Positions 8,886 through 20,211 of a stretch of 64,000 nt of DNA are shown piece after piece. Where the stretch lies: positions 62,001 through 126,000 of the forward strand of contig DRFO01000014.1 in NCBI GenBank assembly GCA_011050525.1. Direction: 5' to 3'. Every line of letters begins with the position of its first letter. Positions within the stretch are counted from its first letter, which is position 1. A program made the translations under genes and the position numbers. Origin of the DNA: Halopseudomonas xinjiangensis (GTDB lineage Bacteria > Pseudomonadota > Gammaproteobacteria > Pseudomonadales > Pseudomonadaceae). Below the pieces are notes generated by a model, which was not told the DNA's origin, did not search any database, and saw only the letters and a program-made list of their open reading frames with translations.

Positions 8886-9287
8886 ATGAAACAGATGAGC
8901 TTCGCCGATGCAGAATACGCCGGCAAACGTAAGCAGACCCGCCGTGAGCGGTTCCTGATCGAAATGGATCAGGTCGTTCCCTGGAAACCATTGCTGGCAT
9001 TGATCGAGCCTCACTATCCCAAGGGTGAAGGTGGTCGGCCGGCCTATCCACTGGAAGCCATGCTGCGGGTTCATCTGATGCAGAACTGGTTTGGCTACAG
9101 CGATCCAGCGATGGAAGAGGCCTTGTATGAAACCACCATCCTGCGGCATTTTGCAGGTCTGCAGCTGGAGCGTATCCCTGACGAAACCACCATTCTCAAT
9201 TTCCGACGCTTGCTGGAACGCTACGGTATGTCAACAGCCCTGTTTGAAGTGAATCACGCCGGGTTTCGTGGAGACCTCAACTCTTGA
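8886..9287 (+). pseudogene. IS5-family transposase, truncated N-terminal part
   Basis: The ATG at 8886 opens MKQMSFADAEYAGKRKQTRRERFL, the N-terminal helical (DUF772) domain of IS5-type transposases, continuing through YPLEAMLRVHLMQNWFGYSDPAMEEALYET-like sequence to TTILNFRRLLERYG. The IS5 match ends near 9240. The remaining codons (NHAGFRGDLNS) are unrelated, and the DDE catalytic domain and right inverted repeat are missing. The left end of the element is probably near 8820 (ggaaggtctgaaaaagac). It marks the right border of the disrupted CDI region. Confidence 0.85.
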
Positions 9288-9451
9288 GAGAATGAAGCAT
9301 GAAGAATCCAATAGCTACTTCCCTGAGTAATCCCTAGAAAAACCAAGGCGGTCAAAAGTAGAGCATACGCCTCGATGCCAGATGACAAGTTGAGAAGCGC
9401 CTGCGGCTATGCGTTATGCTATCGACATTCAGTCACTGCCCGGAGAATGCT

Positions 9452-10330
9452 ATGTCCCGCCTTGTTACCGTCGCTGCTACCCAGATGAGCTGTTCCTGGG
9501 ATCGGGAAGACAACATCGCCAAGGCCGATCGTCTGGTGCGCCAAGCCGCGGCGCAGGGAGCGCAGATCATCCTGATCCAGGAGCTGTTCGAGACTCCATA
9601 TTTTTGTCAAAAACCCAACGCCGAGTATCTGCAGCTGGCGACGACTGTGGATCAAAATCCGGCGATTGCGCATTTCCAGGCGTTGGCCAAGGAGCTGAGG
9701 GTGGTGCTCCCGATCAGTTTCTTCGAGCTGGCCAGTCGGGCGCGGTTCAACAGTATCGCGATTATCGATGCCGATGGTCGCAATCTCGGCGTCTATCGCA
9801 AAAGCCATATTCCTGACGGCCCCGGTTACCACGAGAAATATTACTTCAATCCGGGTGATACCGGATTCAAGGTATGGGATACGCGCTACGCACGGATTGG
9901 CGTGGGCATCTGCTGGGATCAGTGGTTCCCCGAATGCGCGCGCAGCATGGCGCTGATGGGTGCGGAAATTCTGTTTTACCCCACGGCTATCGGCAGTGAG
10001 CCGCATGATTCGACCATTAGCTCGCGGGATCACTGGCAGCGTGTTCAGCAGGGTCATGCTGGCGCCAATCTGATGCCGTTGATTGCCAGCAACCGTATCG
10101 GGAAGGAGGAGCAGGACGGTTACGACATTACCTTCTATGGCTCCTCGTTCATCGCCAACCAGTTTGGCGAAAAGGTCCAGGAGGCGAACGAGACCGACGA
10201 GACAGTGCTGGTGCAGCAATTTGATCTTGATCAGCTTGAGCATATCCGCAGTGCCTGGGGCGTCTACCGCGACCGTCGTCCCAATCTGTACGGCCCAATC
10301 AAATCCCTGGATGGTTCACTGGAGTCCTGA
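9452..10330 (+). CDS. aguB: N-carbamoylputrescine amidase
   Basis: 292 residues; start ATG at 9452 preceded by GGAGA, giving MSRLVTVAATQMSCSWDR. It is a nitrilase-superfamily enzyme that hydrolyses N-carbamoylputrescine to putrescine, CO2 and ammonia, the second step of agmatine breakdown. The catalytic triad is visible as Glu in QELFETPYF, Lys in YRKSHIPDGPGYHEKYYFNPG and Cys in GVGICWDQWFPE. Six bases separate it from aguA, so the two form an operon. No aguR-type repressor gene is adjacent. Confidence 0.95.
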   Translation: MSRLVTVAATQMSCSWDREDNIAKADRLVRQAAAQGAQIILIQELFETPYFCQKPNAEYLQLATTVDQNPAIAHFQALAKELRVVLPISFFELASRARFNSIAIIDADGRNLGVYRKSHIPDGPGYHEKYYFNPGDTGFKVWDTRYARIGVGICWDQWFPECARSMALMGAEILFYPTAIGSEPHDSTISSRDHWQRVQQGHAGANLMPLIASNRIGKEEQDGYDITFYGSSFIANQFGEKVQEANETDETVLVQQFDLDQLEHIRSAWGVYRDRRPNLYGPIKSLDGSLES

Positions 10331-10336
10331 TCGCCT

Positions 10337-11434
10337 ATGTACAGTTTGCACAGCACGCCCCGTCACGATGGTTTTTTCATGCCCGCCGAATGGGCGCAGC
10401 ACGGCCAGACCTGGATGGTCTGGCCGGAGCGCTCGGATAACTGGCGCATGGGTGGCAAGCCGGCCCAGGCTGCGTTCGCCGAGGTGGCCAGGGCTATTGC
10501 CAGCTTTGAACCGGTGACGATCTGTGTGTCCTCCGCGCAGTATGAAAACGCGAGCCTGCTGTTGGACCACCCGGGCGTGAGGGTACTGGAAATGAGCACG
10601 GACGATGCCTGGGTGCGTGACACCGGACCGACTTTTGTTGTCAACGGCCAGGGGGCGTTGCGTGGTGTGGACTGGACCTTCAACGCATGGGGCGGCTTCA
10701 ACGGCGGTCTTTACTGGCCCTGGCAGCGTGATGACCAGGTGGCCGACAAGATCCTCGGCCTGGAGCGTTGCCCGCGTTATCGCACCGAGGGTTTCGTGCT
10801 GGAGGGCGGCGCCATTCATGTCGATGGGGAGGGGACACTGATAACCACCGAGGAGTGTCTGCTCAACGCCAACCGCAACCCCCATCTGGCGCGCCAGGAA
10901 ATAGAGGTGAAGCTGGCCGATTATCTGGGTATCGACAAGGTGATCTGGCTGCCACAGGGGCTTTTCAACGACGAGACTGACGGCCACGTGGATAATTTCT
11001 GCTGTTTCGTGCGCCCCGGCGAGGTGCTGCTGGCCTGGACCGATGACGAAAGCGATCCGAATTACCCGCGTTGTCAGGCGGCACTGAAGGTGCTGCAGGT
11101 CAGCCGGGACGCGCGGGGGCGGGAGCTGGTCGTGCACAAGATGCCGATTCCCGGGCCGCTGTATGCCACCGCCGCAGAATGCGCTGGCGTGGATCGGGTG
11201 ACGGGCACTCAGCCGCGCGATCCCTCAATCCGGCTGGCGGGGTCCTATGTCAACTTTTTGATCGTCAACGACGGTATCGTTGCGCCGAGCTTTGATGACG
11301 TCCAGGACGAACCGGCACGCGAGCTATTGCAGGCTTTATTTCCTGATCGGCGGGTGGTAATGGTGCCTGGTCGAGAGATTTTGCTGGGGGGTGGCAACAT
11401 TCACTGCATTACGCAGCAACAGCCGGCGGTTTGA
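10337..11434 (+). CDS. aguA: agmatine deiminase
   Basis: 365 residues, opening [21 protein letters not shown] pentein-fold enzyme (peptidyl-arginine-deiminase-like family) converting agmatine to N-carbamoylputrescine and ammonia, which the upstream gene product then uses. The catalytic cysteine is Cys357 in [11 protein letters not shown], matching the numbering known for the family; the substrate-binding [12 protein letters not shown] and [14 protein letters not shown] blocks are intact. The gene converges with argH, so arginine biosynthesis and the arginine-derived polyamine branch lie side by side. Confidence 0.96.
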   Translation: MYSLHSTPRHDGFFMPAEWAQHGQTWMVWPERSDNWRMGGKPAQAAFAEVARAIASFEPVTICVSSAQYENASLLLDHPGVRVLEMSTDDAWVRDTGPTFVVNGQGALRGVDWTFNAWGGFNGGLYWPWQRDDQVADKILGLERCPRYRTEGFVLEGGAIHVDGEGTLITTEECLLNANRNPHLARQEIEVKLADYLGIDKVIWLPQGLFNDETDGHVDNFCCFVRPGEVLLAWTDDESDPNYPRCQAALKVLQVSRDARGRELVVHKMPIPGPLYATAAECAGVDRVTGTQPRDPSIRLAGSYVNFLIVNDGIVAPSFDDVQDEPARELLQALFPDRRVVMVPGREILLGGGNIHCITQQQPAV

Positions 11435-11449
11435 CTGGTTAGTGGTCGG

Positions 11450-11477
11450 GGCGGTAGCTTCTGCTTAAACTACCGCC
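11450..11477. terminator. hairpin between convergent aguA and argH
   Basis: GGCGGTAG (11450-11457) pairs with CTACCGCC (11470-11477) around a 12-nt loop, midway between the two converging stop codons. There is no T-tract, so termination may be weak or Rho-assisted. Confidence 0.45.
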
Positions 11478-11486
11478 AGGGTCTGC

Positions 11487-12881
<1,395 letters not shown>

Positions 12882-12968
12882 GTGTCGGATCAATCCGCTG
12901 ACTATAAAGGCGCATAGCATACCATTTCAGGCTTGCACGATGGCGGCTGGCTGAAGGACACTCAAATC

Positions 12969-14051
12969 ATGAAGAATGGATTCTGGAAACTGCTGAAAAC
13001 CCCCCACCTTGGTGAAGACTTCTTTCTTCCCGACCTGTGCTCGTCCGTGGCCGTTTTTACCCTAGTGGTATTGGCTGAGCTCATGGTGATGGTCTGGGTC
13101 CTGGCGCAGCCATCGGCCGAAGGGTTCGACTGGCTGCAGTTGGCCATGGCGTCTCTATTCGTTCAGTGGATAGTTCTGCTTTCCGCTGCCCTGTTATGCC
13201 GTCTGCGCCCGTGGATGCAGCGTCGTCCGCTGTGGCTGGCGATCGCTGCCTGCTACCTGGTGGTCATCGGTATCGCTCTGGTATTCAGTGTACTGGCCGA
13301 CTGGGTGGTCAATCACGGCATGCTGGGGCCTCCACCGTTGCCCACGGATCAGTTATTGCGCCACGGATTGATTGCATTGATCATGACCAGTCTGCTGCTG
13401 CGTTACTTCTATCTTCAGCAACAGTGGCAGCTCCAGACCCAGGCGGAACTCAAGGCGCGCCTGCAATCCCTGCAGTCGCGAATCCGCCCACATTTTCTGT
13501 TCAACAGCCTCAACAGTATTGTCAGCCTGATTGGTAGCCAACCGGAAAAAGCCGAGAACGCCGTGCTTGATCTGGCGGATCTGTTTCGTGCCAATCTAAG
13601 CGATGCGGACGGCGTAGCCAGCTGGATCGAGGAAAAGCGCCTGTGCGAAGGTTATCTCAGAATCGAGCAGTACCGTCTGGGCGAACGGCTGAAGGTGGCA
13701 TGGCATACCGATGGACTGCCTGACGAGACGCCCATGCCATTGCTGACGCTGCAGCCCCTGCTGGAGAACGCGATACTGCATGGGCTGCAGCCGAGTCTGG
13801 AGGGCGGCGATATCCGTATTGCTGCAACTTATCTCAATGGTCGGGTTGAACTGGAGGTCTCGAATAGTTGTCCAGAGGTATTAGATAGCCATCAAGGTGC
13901 GCAAATGGCATTGAACAATATCAGGTCTCGTCTAACCGCTTTATTCGGCTCGCAGTCGCGGGTGGAGGCATGGCGTGATGGTCCGCGCTTCTTTAGCAAG
14001 CTGGTCTATTCTTGTAAGCAACAACCCCTAATCAACAAGAGAAGTCATTAA
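12969..14051 (+). CDS. algZ: LytS-type sensor histidine kinase AlgZ/FimS
   Basis: 360 residues; the ATG at 12969 (MKNGFWKLLKTPHLGEDFFL) is chosen over a TTG at 12933. The N-terminal half carries four to five hydrophobic segments (to about residue 150), then a His_kinase domain with RIRPHFLFNSLNSI, whose histidine is residue 175 as in P. aeruginosa AlgZ. The N-box is LLENAILHGLQP, but the DxGxG ATP lid motif is poorly conserved (VSNSCPEVLDS), a known peculiarity of this kinase. Its partner algR follows after 3 nt. The pair controls type IV pili, alginate and virulence functions in Pseudomonas; targets here are inferred. Confidence 0.92.
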   Translation: MKNGFWKLLKTPHLGEDFFLPDLCSSVAVFTLVVLAELMVMVWVLAQPSAEGFDWLQLAMASLFVQWIVLLSAALLCRLRPWMQRRPLWLAIAACYLVVIGIALVFSVLADWVVNHGMLGPPPLPTDQLLRHGLIALIMTSLLLRYFYLQQQWQLQTQAELKARLQSLQSRIRPHFLFNSLNSIVSLIGSQPEKAENAVLDLADLFRANLSDADGVASWIEEKRLCEGYLRIEQYRLGERLKVAWHTDGLPDETPMPLLTLQPLLENAILHGLQPSLEGGDIRIAATYLNGRVELEVSNSCPEVLDSHQGAQMALNNIRSRLTALFGSQSRVEAWRDGPRFFSKLVYSCKQQPLINKRSH

Positions 14052-14054
14052 GGC

Positions 14055-14804
14055 ATGAAAGTACTGATCGCCGATGATGAACCCCTCGCCCGGGAGCGCC
14101 TGGCCAGACTGGTTAATGCGTTGCCCGGCTACTCAGTGATGCCGGACATGGCAACGAATGGGCATGAGGCCCTCAAGCTGATCGAAGATCAGCACCCCGA
14201 TATCGTTCTCATGGATATCCGGATGCCCGGTATGGATGGCCTGCAGGCTGCTGCCAAGCTGTGTGAAACCAGTGATGCTCCTGCGGTAGTGTTTTGTACT
14301 GCGCATGGCGAATACGCGCTTGATGCTTTCGCCGTCAGTGCTGTCGGCTATTTGCTCAAGCCTGTTCGTAGCGAGGCGCTTAGCGATGCGCTGGCGAAGG
14401 CCCAGCGGCTCAACCGAATGCAACTGGCCAGCCTGGGAAAGGCCAGCGTGGTGGGCGAGACCAGCCAGGCGCGTAGTCACATCAGCGCCCGCACCCGCCG
14501 CGGGGTTGAGCTGGTACCTATCGAAGAGGTGCTGTATTTCATAGCCGACCACAAGTACGTGACACTCCGGCACTGCGAGGGCGAAGTGCTGCTCGATGAA
14601 CCCCTCAAAGCTCTGGAAGACGAGTTTGGCGATTACTTTGTGCGCATACACCGCAATGCCCTGGTGGCGCGCAGTCGCATCGAGCGCTTGCAACGCAGTG
14701 CGATGGGTCATTTTCACCTGCAGCTCAGGGGCCTGCCTGATGAAACGCTGACCGTCAGCCGCCGTCACGTGCCCGGCGTGCGCAAGCTGATGGATCGCCT
14801 GTGA
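14055..14804 (+). CDS. algR: LytTR-family response regulator AlgR
   Basis: 249 residues. The N-terminal CheY-like receiver has the acidic pocket DDE (residues 7-9) and phospho-acceptor Asp54 in [13 protein letters not shown]; the C-terminal LytTR DNA-binding domain (about 140-245) contains [17 protein letters not shown]-like and [11 protein letters not shown] sequence. It is phosphorylated by AlgZ encoded just upstream and activates alginate, pilus and other genes in Pseudomonas. It is followed by a short hairpin and then hemC in the same orientation. Confidence 0.94.
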   Translation: MKVLIADDEPLARERLARLVNALPGYSVMPDMATNGHEALKLIEDQHPDIVLMDIRMPGMDGLQAAAKLCETSDAPAVVFCTAHGEYALDAFAVSAVGYLLKPVRSEALSDALAKAQRLNRMQLASLGKASVVGETSQARSHISARTRRGVELVPIEEVLYFIADHKYVTLRHCEGEVLLDEPLKALEDEFGDYFVRIHRNALVARSRIERLQRSAMGHFHLQLRGLPDETLTVSRRHVPGVRKLMDRL

Positions 14805-14805
14805 C

Positions 14806-14826
14806 CGGCAGCGCTTCCGGCTGCCG
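14806..14826 (+). terminator. hairpin between algR and hemC
   Basis: CGGCAGC (14806-14812) pairs with GCTGCCG (14820-14826), loop GCTTCCG, directly after the algR stop. There is no T-run, so it may attenuate rather than end transcription into the heme operon. Confidence 0.35.
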
Positions 14827-14883
14827 CGTGGATGCCTGGCGGAGCATGGCGTATCATGCAGGCTGATGCTGATAGAGAATCCC

Positions 14884-15822
14884 ATGAATCGACAACTGCG
14901 AATAGCTACTCGCAAGAGTGCCCTGGCTTTATGGCAGGCCGAATACGTCAAAGCGCGACTTGAACACTTGCACCCTGGTTTGACGGTTACGCTGGTGCCC
15001 ATGGTCAGCCGTGGTGACAAGCTACTTGATTCTCCCCTGGCGAAAATCGGCGGCAAGGGGCTGTTCGTCAAGGAGCTGGAAGCGGCGCTGATGGCGGACG
15101 AAGCTGACCTTGCTGTGCATTCCATGAAAGACGTACCCATGAACTTTCCCACCGGCCTGGGTCTGTATGTCATTTGTGAACGGGAAGATCCCCGTGACGC
15201 CTTTGTTTCCAATCGGTACGACAGCGTGGCCAGTCTGCCGCAGGGCAGCATAGTAGGCACCTCCAGCCTGCGCCGGCAGGCTTTGCTGATGGCGCGGCGC
15301 CCTGACCTGATCGTGCGCTTTCTGCGTGGTAACGTGAACACCCGGCTGGCGAAACTGGATGCTGGCGAATACGACGCCATTATTCTTGCCGCGGCGGGTC
15401 TGATGCGTCTTGGGTTCCACGACCGCATCCGTTATGCAATGTCACCCGAAGAAAGCCTGCCGGCGGGGGGGCAGGGAGCCGTCGGCATTGAATGCCGCAC
15501 CGACGATACCGAGTTACATGCGCTACTTGAACCACTTAACCACCATGACAGCGCCCTGCGTGTGCGTGCCGAGCGGGCGCTGAACCACCGTCTGAACGGC
15601 GGCTGCCAGGTGCCGATTGCCTGCTATGCCGAGCGGGACAATGGTGAAATCTGGCTGCGCGGCATGGTCGGTGATCCGGATGGAAGCCAGCTGATTACGG
15701 CCGAAGCGAGGGGGCCTGAAACGGAGCCTGAAAAGCTCGGCATAGCGGTGGCGGAGGATCTTCTTGGCCAGGGCGCGCAATTGATACTGGATGCGGTTTA
15801 CCAAGGTGCTGCGTCGGAGTGA
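14884..15822 (+). CDS. hemC: porphobilinogen deaminase (hydroxymethylbilane synthase)
   Basis: 312 residues from ATG at 14884 ([20 protein letters not shown]); the ORF extends six codons further upstream but without a better ribosome site. It joins four porphobilinogens into hydroxymethylbilane. The dipyrromethane cofactor is attached to Cys241 in [22 protein letters not shown] and [12 protein letters not shown] are the conserved arginine-rich substrate loops. The last codons overlap hemD, giving the operon hemC-hemD-hemX-hemY. Confidence 0.97.
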   Translation: MNRQLRIATRKSALALWQAEYVKARLEHLHPGLTVTLVPMVSRGDKLLDSPLAKIGGKGLFVKELEAALMADEADLAVHSMKDVPMNFPTGLGLYVICEREDPRDAFVSNRYDSVASLPQGSIVGTSSLRRQALLMARRPDLIVRFLRGNVNTRLAKLDAGEYDAIILAAAGLMRLGFHDRIRYAMSPEESLPAGGQGAVGIECRTDDTELHALLEPLNHHDSALRVRAERALNHRLNGGCQVPIACYAERDNGEIWLRGMVGDPDGSQLITAEARGPETEPEKLGIAVAEDLLGQGAQLILDAVYQGAASE

Positions 15823-16580
15823 GTGCGGCGCTGTTGCTTACCCGTTCCGCGCCGGATAACCAACGGCTGGCGGCCAGGCTGAATGCCGTAGGCGTACGCA
15901 CGCTCAGTCTACCGCTACTGCAGATCGAGGAGCTCGAAGAAAGCCCTGAGCAGCGGCAGCTGATCTTGGATCTGGACCGTTACCATGCAGTCATGGTGGT
16001 CAGCCCGGTTGCAGCCCGTCTGGGGTTGAATCGGCTGGATACCTATTGGCCGCAAGCGCCGGTTGGCATTGAATGGCTTGCCGTGGGGCAAACCAGCGCA
16101 GCGATTCTCGAGGCCTATGGTTTGGCAACCCGAATACCCGCGGCTGGGCAGGACAGTGAAGCGTTATTACGCTTGCCGGTTTGGTCGACGTTGCTTGAGG
16201 TCCCGGACTTCAGGCTGTTGATCTGGCGCGGAGTGGGCGGCAGGGAGCATGTCGCAGAGGTCGTACGCACAGCGGGGGGAGCCGTCGATTACCTTGAGCT
16301 GTACCGCCGTGTTGCCCCACCGCATCTGTCTGAAGATCTTGAACAAGCGTTGCACAATGGCGTCACAGGAATACTGATTTCAAGCGGGCAGGCTCTGGAG
16401 CATTGGCATTTGGCGGCTGGAGATTTCTGGCCGCAACAGCGTGATTGGCGCTGTTGGGTACCAAGCCAGCGCCTCGCCGATCAGGCAAGGAGCTTAGGCT
16501 GCAGCGACATAATTGTATGCAAAGGCGCGGACGATGCCGCAGTTTTAGCGGCACTGGCTGACCATCCGCTGGAGCGATAA
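15819..16580 (+). CDS. hemD: uroporphyrinogen-III synthase
   Basis: 253 residues, GTG start at 15819 overlapping the hemC stop (gtga). It closes and inverts ring D of hydroxymethylbilane to give uroporphyrinogen III. Sequence is only weakly conserved in this family; the recognisable parts are [17 protein letters not shown] at the start, the hinge region ([17 protein letters not shown]) and [11 protein letters not shown]. Position between hemC and hemX makes the assignment secure. Confidence 0.93.
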   Translation: MSAALLLTRSAPDNQRLAARLNAVGVRTLSLPLLQIEELEESPEQRQLILDLDRYHAVMVVSPVAARLGLNRLDTYWPQAPVGIEWLAVGQTSAAILEAYGLATRIPAAGQDSEALLRLPVWSTLLEVPDFRLLIWRGVGGREHVAEVVRTAGGAVDYLELYRRVAPPHLSEDLEQALHNGVTGILISSGQALEHWHLAAGDFWPQQRDWRCWVPSQRLADQARSLGCSDIIVCKGADDAAVLAALADHPLER

Positions 16581-16590
16581 GGGGAACAGT

Positions 16591-17946
16591 GTGGAACCGA
16601 CAGATCAAAACAAGAACGACACGAGCGAAGTCAAATCCACCCCGGAACGGCAAAAGACTGATCCGCAGCCAACTGGCAGCGCTGGGCCTGGTCCTGGAAC
16701 CAGCCATGCGGCCGCCGGTTCTCCAGCGTCGGCTCCCGGCGGCGAGCCCGCCAAGGCGGAGGGCATAAAACCCGACCCCCTCCGGGCCGAAACGCGGAAA
16801 TCCGATTCTGCCAAATCCAGCGAATCTGTTGCCAGCCCAGGCCGCAGTGGCGGTGGTTCGCCCCCTGCGCCCCCCGTTGGCAAGAAAAGTTCGGCGCCGG
16901 GCCGGGGTTTGGCTGGATTGGCCCTGTTGGTGGCTCTTGCCGCGCTTGGGTTAAGCGGCTGGCAATGGTATCAGGACCAGGCTACGGCAGATCAGACAGC
17001 CGCGCTCGATCAGCGGTTCGACGATATAAGCGCAGCACAACGGCGGTCAAACGATGAATCCCGGCAGGCGCTGCAGCAGCGCCTCGAAAACGTAGCATCG
17101 TCCGATCAACTACAGCAAATCGAGCGCTTGGCGACTGAGGTCCAGCGCAGCCAGCAGGCGCTCAGTCAGCGGCTCGACGCCTTGGAGGGCGATGCACGAT
17201 CGAACTGGAAGCTGGCCGAAGCTGAATATCTTTTGCGTCTGGCTTCCCTGCGATTGCTCGCGACGCAGGATGTGCGTTCCGCCACGGAGCTGCTGGATGC
17301 GGTAGGCCAGATCCTCCAGTCTGAACCCGATAGTGGTGTGTTTGGCGTGCGGGAACAGCTGGCGCAAGTCCAGTCGCAGCTGCAAGCGCTGCCGGAAATT
17401 GATCGTCCGGGCATTTACCTGCGTCTTGCAGCGTTGCGCGACCAGGTAGATCGCATTGTCGCGCTGCCGGTACCAGTGTTCGACCCGGATCAGGTCTCGG
17501 TGGAAGAAGAATCTGAGGATCAGTTGGCTCAACGTACCTGGGCTGACCGGATGCTGATGCGTCTGGAGCGTTACGTGCGGGTCGACTTCCAGCGTGGGAA
17601 AGTGATCACACCATTGCTCGACGAAGCGGAAATGCACCGCGTGCGGCGCACCTTGCAGCTCACGCTGGAACAGGCCCAATGGGCCGCGCTGCGGGGTGAA
17701 GAGGGGATCTATCAGCAGAGCCTGGAGCAGGCTGATGCAGTGCTTCGCCAATTCTTCGAGCTGGATAACCCGCAGGTCAATGCCTTGCAGGAGCAAATAG
17801 AAAGGTTGGCTGAGGAGCCGGTAGCGCTCACCCCGCCAGACCTTTCTGCGCTACAGCAAAGTCTTGCGGCCTACATCCAGAGCCGAGATGGCTCGGCAAC
17901 TGCCAGTGAAACCGGCACTCAGGATTCGGAGGCCGGCAATGAGTAA
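16591..17946 (+). CDS. hemX: HemX-family membrane protein
   Basis: 451 residues, GTG start. The first ~100 residues are low-complexity and rich in Pro, Ser, Gly and Lys; a single membrane segment follows (about residues 107-127, GLAGLALLVALAALGLSGWQW), then a long periplasmic helical region with coiled-coil character (QRFDDISAAQRRSNDESRQAL). The family is often labelled uroporphyrinogen-III C-methyltransferase, but no methyltransferase motif is visible; the true role is probably as a scaffold or helper in heme synthesis with HemY. The stop overlaps the hemY start by 8 nt. Confidence 0.88.
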   Translation: MEPTDQNKNDTSEVKSTPERQKTDPQPTGSAGPGPGTSHAAAGSPASAPGGEPAKAEGIKPDPLRAETRKSDSAKSSESVASPGRSGGGSPPAPPVGKKSSAPGRGLAGLALLVALAALGLSGWQWYQDQATADQTAALDQRFDDISAAQRRSNDESRQALQQRLENVASSDQLQQIERLATEVQRSQQALSQRLDALEGDARSNWKLAEAEYLLRLASLRLLATQDVRSATELLDAVGQILQSEPDSGVFGVREQLAQVQSQLQALPEIDRPGIYLRLAALRDQVDRIVALPVPVFDPDQVSVEEESEDQLAQRTWADRMLMRLERYVRVDFQRGKVITPLLDEAEMHRVRRTLQLTLEQAQWAALRGEEGIYQQSLEQADAVLRQFFELDNPQVNALQEQIERLAEEPVALTPPDLSALQQSLAAYIQSRDGSATASETGTQDSEAGNE

Positions 17947-19189
17947 AAGCTACATTGCCATTCTGGTGGTGCTACTGCTTGCCGCTTTGCTGGGCATGGC
18001 AGTGGCCGAGGACCCTGGTTACTTGCTGATTGCCTGGCGCAACATGTCAATTGAGACTAGCGTGTGGGTTGGGTTGGCAGTTGTTGTCGGGCTCTGGCTG
18101 TTGCTCTCCCTGGCGCGGGCTCTGGTTCGGCTACTCAATGCATCCGGACGGCGCATCAATCCCTGGTCACGGCATAATCGGCATCGGCGCGCCAATGTGG
18201 TGACTACCCGCGGATTGCTGGAGTTTGCCGAAGGGCACTGGGCCAACGCCATGCGCATGCTCAAGCGCTCGGCACCGCATGCAGAGCAGCCATTGATCAA
18301 CTATCTGGCGGCTGCCCGGGCGGCCAACGAGATAGAAGATTACGTCGAATGCGATAATCTTCTGCGTGCCGCCTATGAAACGACCCCAAACGCTGACGTT
18401 GCCGTGGCGGTAACCCAGGCGCAATTGCAAATGGCCCGGGGGCAACTGGAACAGGCTCTGGCCACGCTTACCCGTTTGCGCAAGGATCACCCGAGCCATT
18501 TGCATGCGCTCAAGCTGATGAGCCAGTTGTATGTCCGACTCGAGGACTGGCCGCGCCTGAAGCTGTTGCTGCCTGAGCTGCGTAAACACAAGGTGTTGCG
18601 ACCAGCGGAGCAGGATCTTCTTGAGCACCAGGTCTACATCGCCTTGCTGGGGCAGGCCGCCCATTATGGCCAGAATCTTCCGCCAGACCAGGCCAATCCG
18701 GTCGTGCAGATATGGGAGCAGATACCAAAAAACCTCAAGCAGGATCCGGTAATAGTGGAAGCCTACTGCCTGCAACTCCACGCCGTCGGTGCGGATGCCA
18801 GGGCTGAAGAGGCGCTGCGAGCAGCGCTTAAACACAACTTCAATGATCGGCTGGTGCATCACTATGGTCTGGTCGCTGGGAAGGATCCGGCTCGCCAGCT
18901 CAATACCGCAGAGCACTGGCTGGTGGAGCATCCCCACGACGCTACCCTGCTCTTGGCTTTGGGTCGCCTGTCACTTCGAAACAGTCTATGGGGCAAGGCC
19001 AGGGAGTATCTGGAAGCCAGTTTCGCCAGCAAGCGTGATATCCAGACCTGTGCCGAGTTGGTGCGGTTGCTGGAAGGTCTGGGGGAGCATGCGGCGAGCC
19101 AGAAAGTGCTCAGACAAGGGTTCGGCTTGATGACCCATGATTTGCCTGAGTTGCCGCAACCAGGCAAGAATTTGGGTATTACCCAGTGA
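17939..19189 (+). CDS. hemY: HemY-family TPR membrane protein
   Basis: 416 residues from ATG at 17939 (MSKSYIAILVVLLLAALLGM). Two N-terminal membrane helices (about 4-22 and 40-60) are followed by a TPR-rich cytoplasmic region: ALATLTRLRKDHPSHLHALKLM and ARAEEALRAALKHNFNDRLV are typical repeats. This is the gammaproteobacterial HemY of the hem operon, distinct from the Gram-positive protoporphyrinogen oxidase of the same name; its biochemical job is not settled. It is the last gene of the hemCDXY operon. Confidence 0.9.
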   Translation: MSKSYIAILVVLLLAALLGMAVAEDPGYLLIAWRNMSIETSVWVGLAVVVGLWLLLSLARALVRLLNASGRRINPWSRHNRHRRANVVTTRGLLEFAEGHWANAMRMLKRSAPHAEQPLINYLAAARAANEIEDYVECDNLLRAAYETTPNADVAVAVTQAQLQMARGQLEQALATLTRLRKDHPSHLHALKLMSQLYVRLEDWPRLKLLLPELRKHKVLRPAEQDLLEHQVYIALLGQAAHYGQNLPPDQANPVVQIWEQIPKNLKQDPVIVEAYCLQLHAVGADARAEEALRAALKHNFNDRLVHHYGLVAGKDPARQLNTAEHWLVEHPHDATLLLALGRLSLRNSLWGKAREYLEASFASKRDIQTCAELVRLLEGLGEHAASQKVLRQGFGLMTHDLPELPQPGKNLGITQ

Positions 19190-19242
19190 GGTCCGGTGAC
19201 CGTGGATTGGTTGGTCAGTCTCGTGGCGGTGTGTTTGAAACG

Positions 19243-20211
19243 CTAGCCGCGGGGCGCGTAAGCGAACACATCGGCGAGCATTTGCTGCTCCGGCATTCCC
19301 GCGGCCATTAATGCGTCGAGGGTCGCATAGACCATTGCCGGTGACCCACTGGCGTAAAACTCGTAGTCCGCCAGGTTGGCAAGGTCCTCCACGACCGCCT
19401 GGGTAAGCATTCCCTGGCGGCCTGGCCAGTCGGGCTCGTCGCTGACGATCTGGTGCATATAGATATTGGATGAACGCTTCCATTCCTCCCAATAGGGAGC
19501 CGCATAGAAATCTGCGGCCTCCCGCACGCCCCAGTAAAGGTGCACAGGATAGTCAAATCCTTCGCGCAGGCACTCTTGAATCATGCTTTGCATCTGCGCC
19601 AGCCCGGTGCCCGCTGCGATCAGAACCAGCGGCCGCTCGGGCAGCTTCGCCAGATGACAATCCCCAAACGGGCCTTTGATCCGAGCCAGGCGCTCTCGGC
19701 GAATGTGTTCAACCAAGGCAATGGTCGAATGCTCACGCGCCAGTATATGCAGCTCAATCACTCGCTCCTCGAAGGGTGCCGAGGCAATCGAAAAGGCCGA
19801 AGCCTCGCCATCGGGGCGGTCCAGCAACAGGTACTGGCCTGCGTGGAAGCGCATGGGTTTGCCAGCCGGCGTGCGTAGTCGGACGCGCCAGACGTCCGCG
19901 CCCATTGGCTCCGCTTCGATCAATTGACAAGCCAGGTCGCGCAACGGCATCTCTCCAGGAGCGAGCACACCTTCCCAATGCAGCGTACAGTCGCTCAGCG
20001 GCTCGGATATGCAGGTAAAAAGCTGGCCATCGATAAGGTCTGCATCGCCCTGATGAACCGTGCCGGCGAGCAGATCAGCGGCACAGACGTGGCAGTTCCC
20101 GTTGCGACAACTTTGCGGCACGTCATAACCCAGGCGCCGGGCTGCATCGAGAATCCGCTCGCCTGGCTGCATTTCAATAATATGGCCAGAGGGCTGTAGC
20201 GTGACCTTCAT
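19243..20211 (-). CDS. 2Fe-2S ferredoxin-type flavin reductase (CDP-6-deoxy-delta-3,4-glucoseen reductase-like)
   Basis: 322 residues. An N-terminal plant-type ferredoxin domain has CRNGNCHVC plus a fourth cysteine in GQLFTCIS; a FAD-binding beta barrel ([24 protein letters not shown]) and an NAD(P)H-binding domain ([16 protein letters not shown]) follow. It should pass electrons from NAD(P)H through FAD and the iron-sulfur cluster to an unknown acceptor. Its ATG overlaps the ubiD stop by 4 nt, so the two are translationally coupled; a flavin-reducing role next to the prenyl-FMN enzyme UbiD is plausible but inferred. Confidence 0.85.
   Translation of the reverse strand: MKVTLQPSGHIIEMQPGERILDAARRLGYDVPQSCRNGNCHVCAADLLAGTVHQGDADLIDGQLFTCISEPLSDCTLHWEGVLAPGEMPLRDLACQLIEAEPMGADVWRVRLRTPAGKPMRFHAGQYLLLDRPDGEASAFSIASAPFEERVIELHILAREHSTIALVEHIRRERLARIKGPFGDCHLAKLPERPLVLIAAGTGLAQMQSMIQECLREGFDYPVHLYWGVREAADFYAAPYWEEWKRSSNIYMHQIVSDEPDWPGRQGMLTQAVVEDLANLADYEFYASGSPAMVYATLDALMAAGMPEQQMLADVFAYAPRG

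Noticed and set aside
9409-9816. 135-codon ORF overlapping the aguB start
   Set aside because: Wrong frame of aguB; composition (Arg/Gly/Ser-rich) typical of a shadow frame.
16591-17946. Uroporphyrinogen-III methyltransferase activity for HemX
   Set aside because: The common database label is not supported: no SAM-binding motif; the protein is a membrane anchor plus coiled coil.
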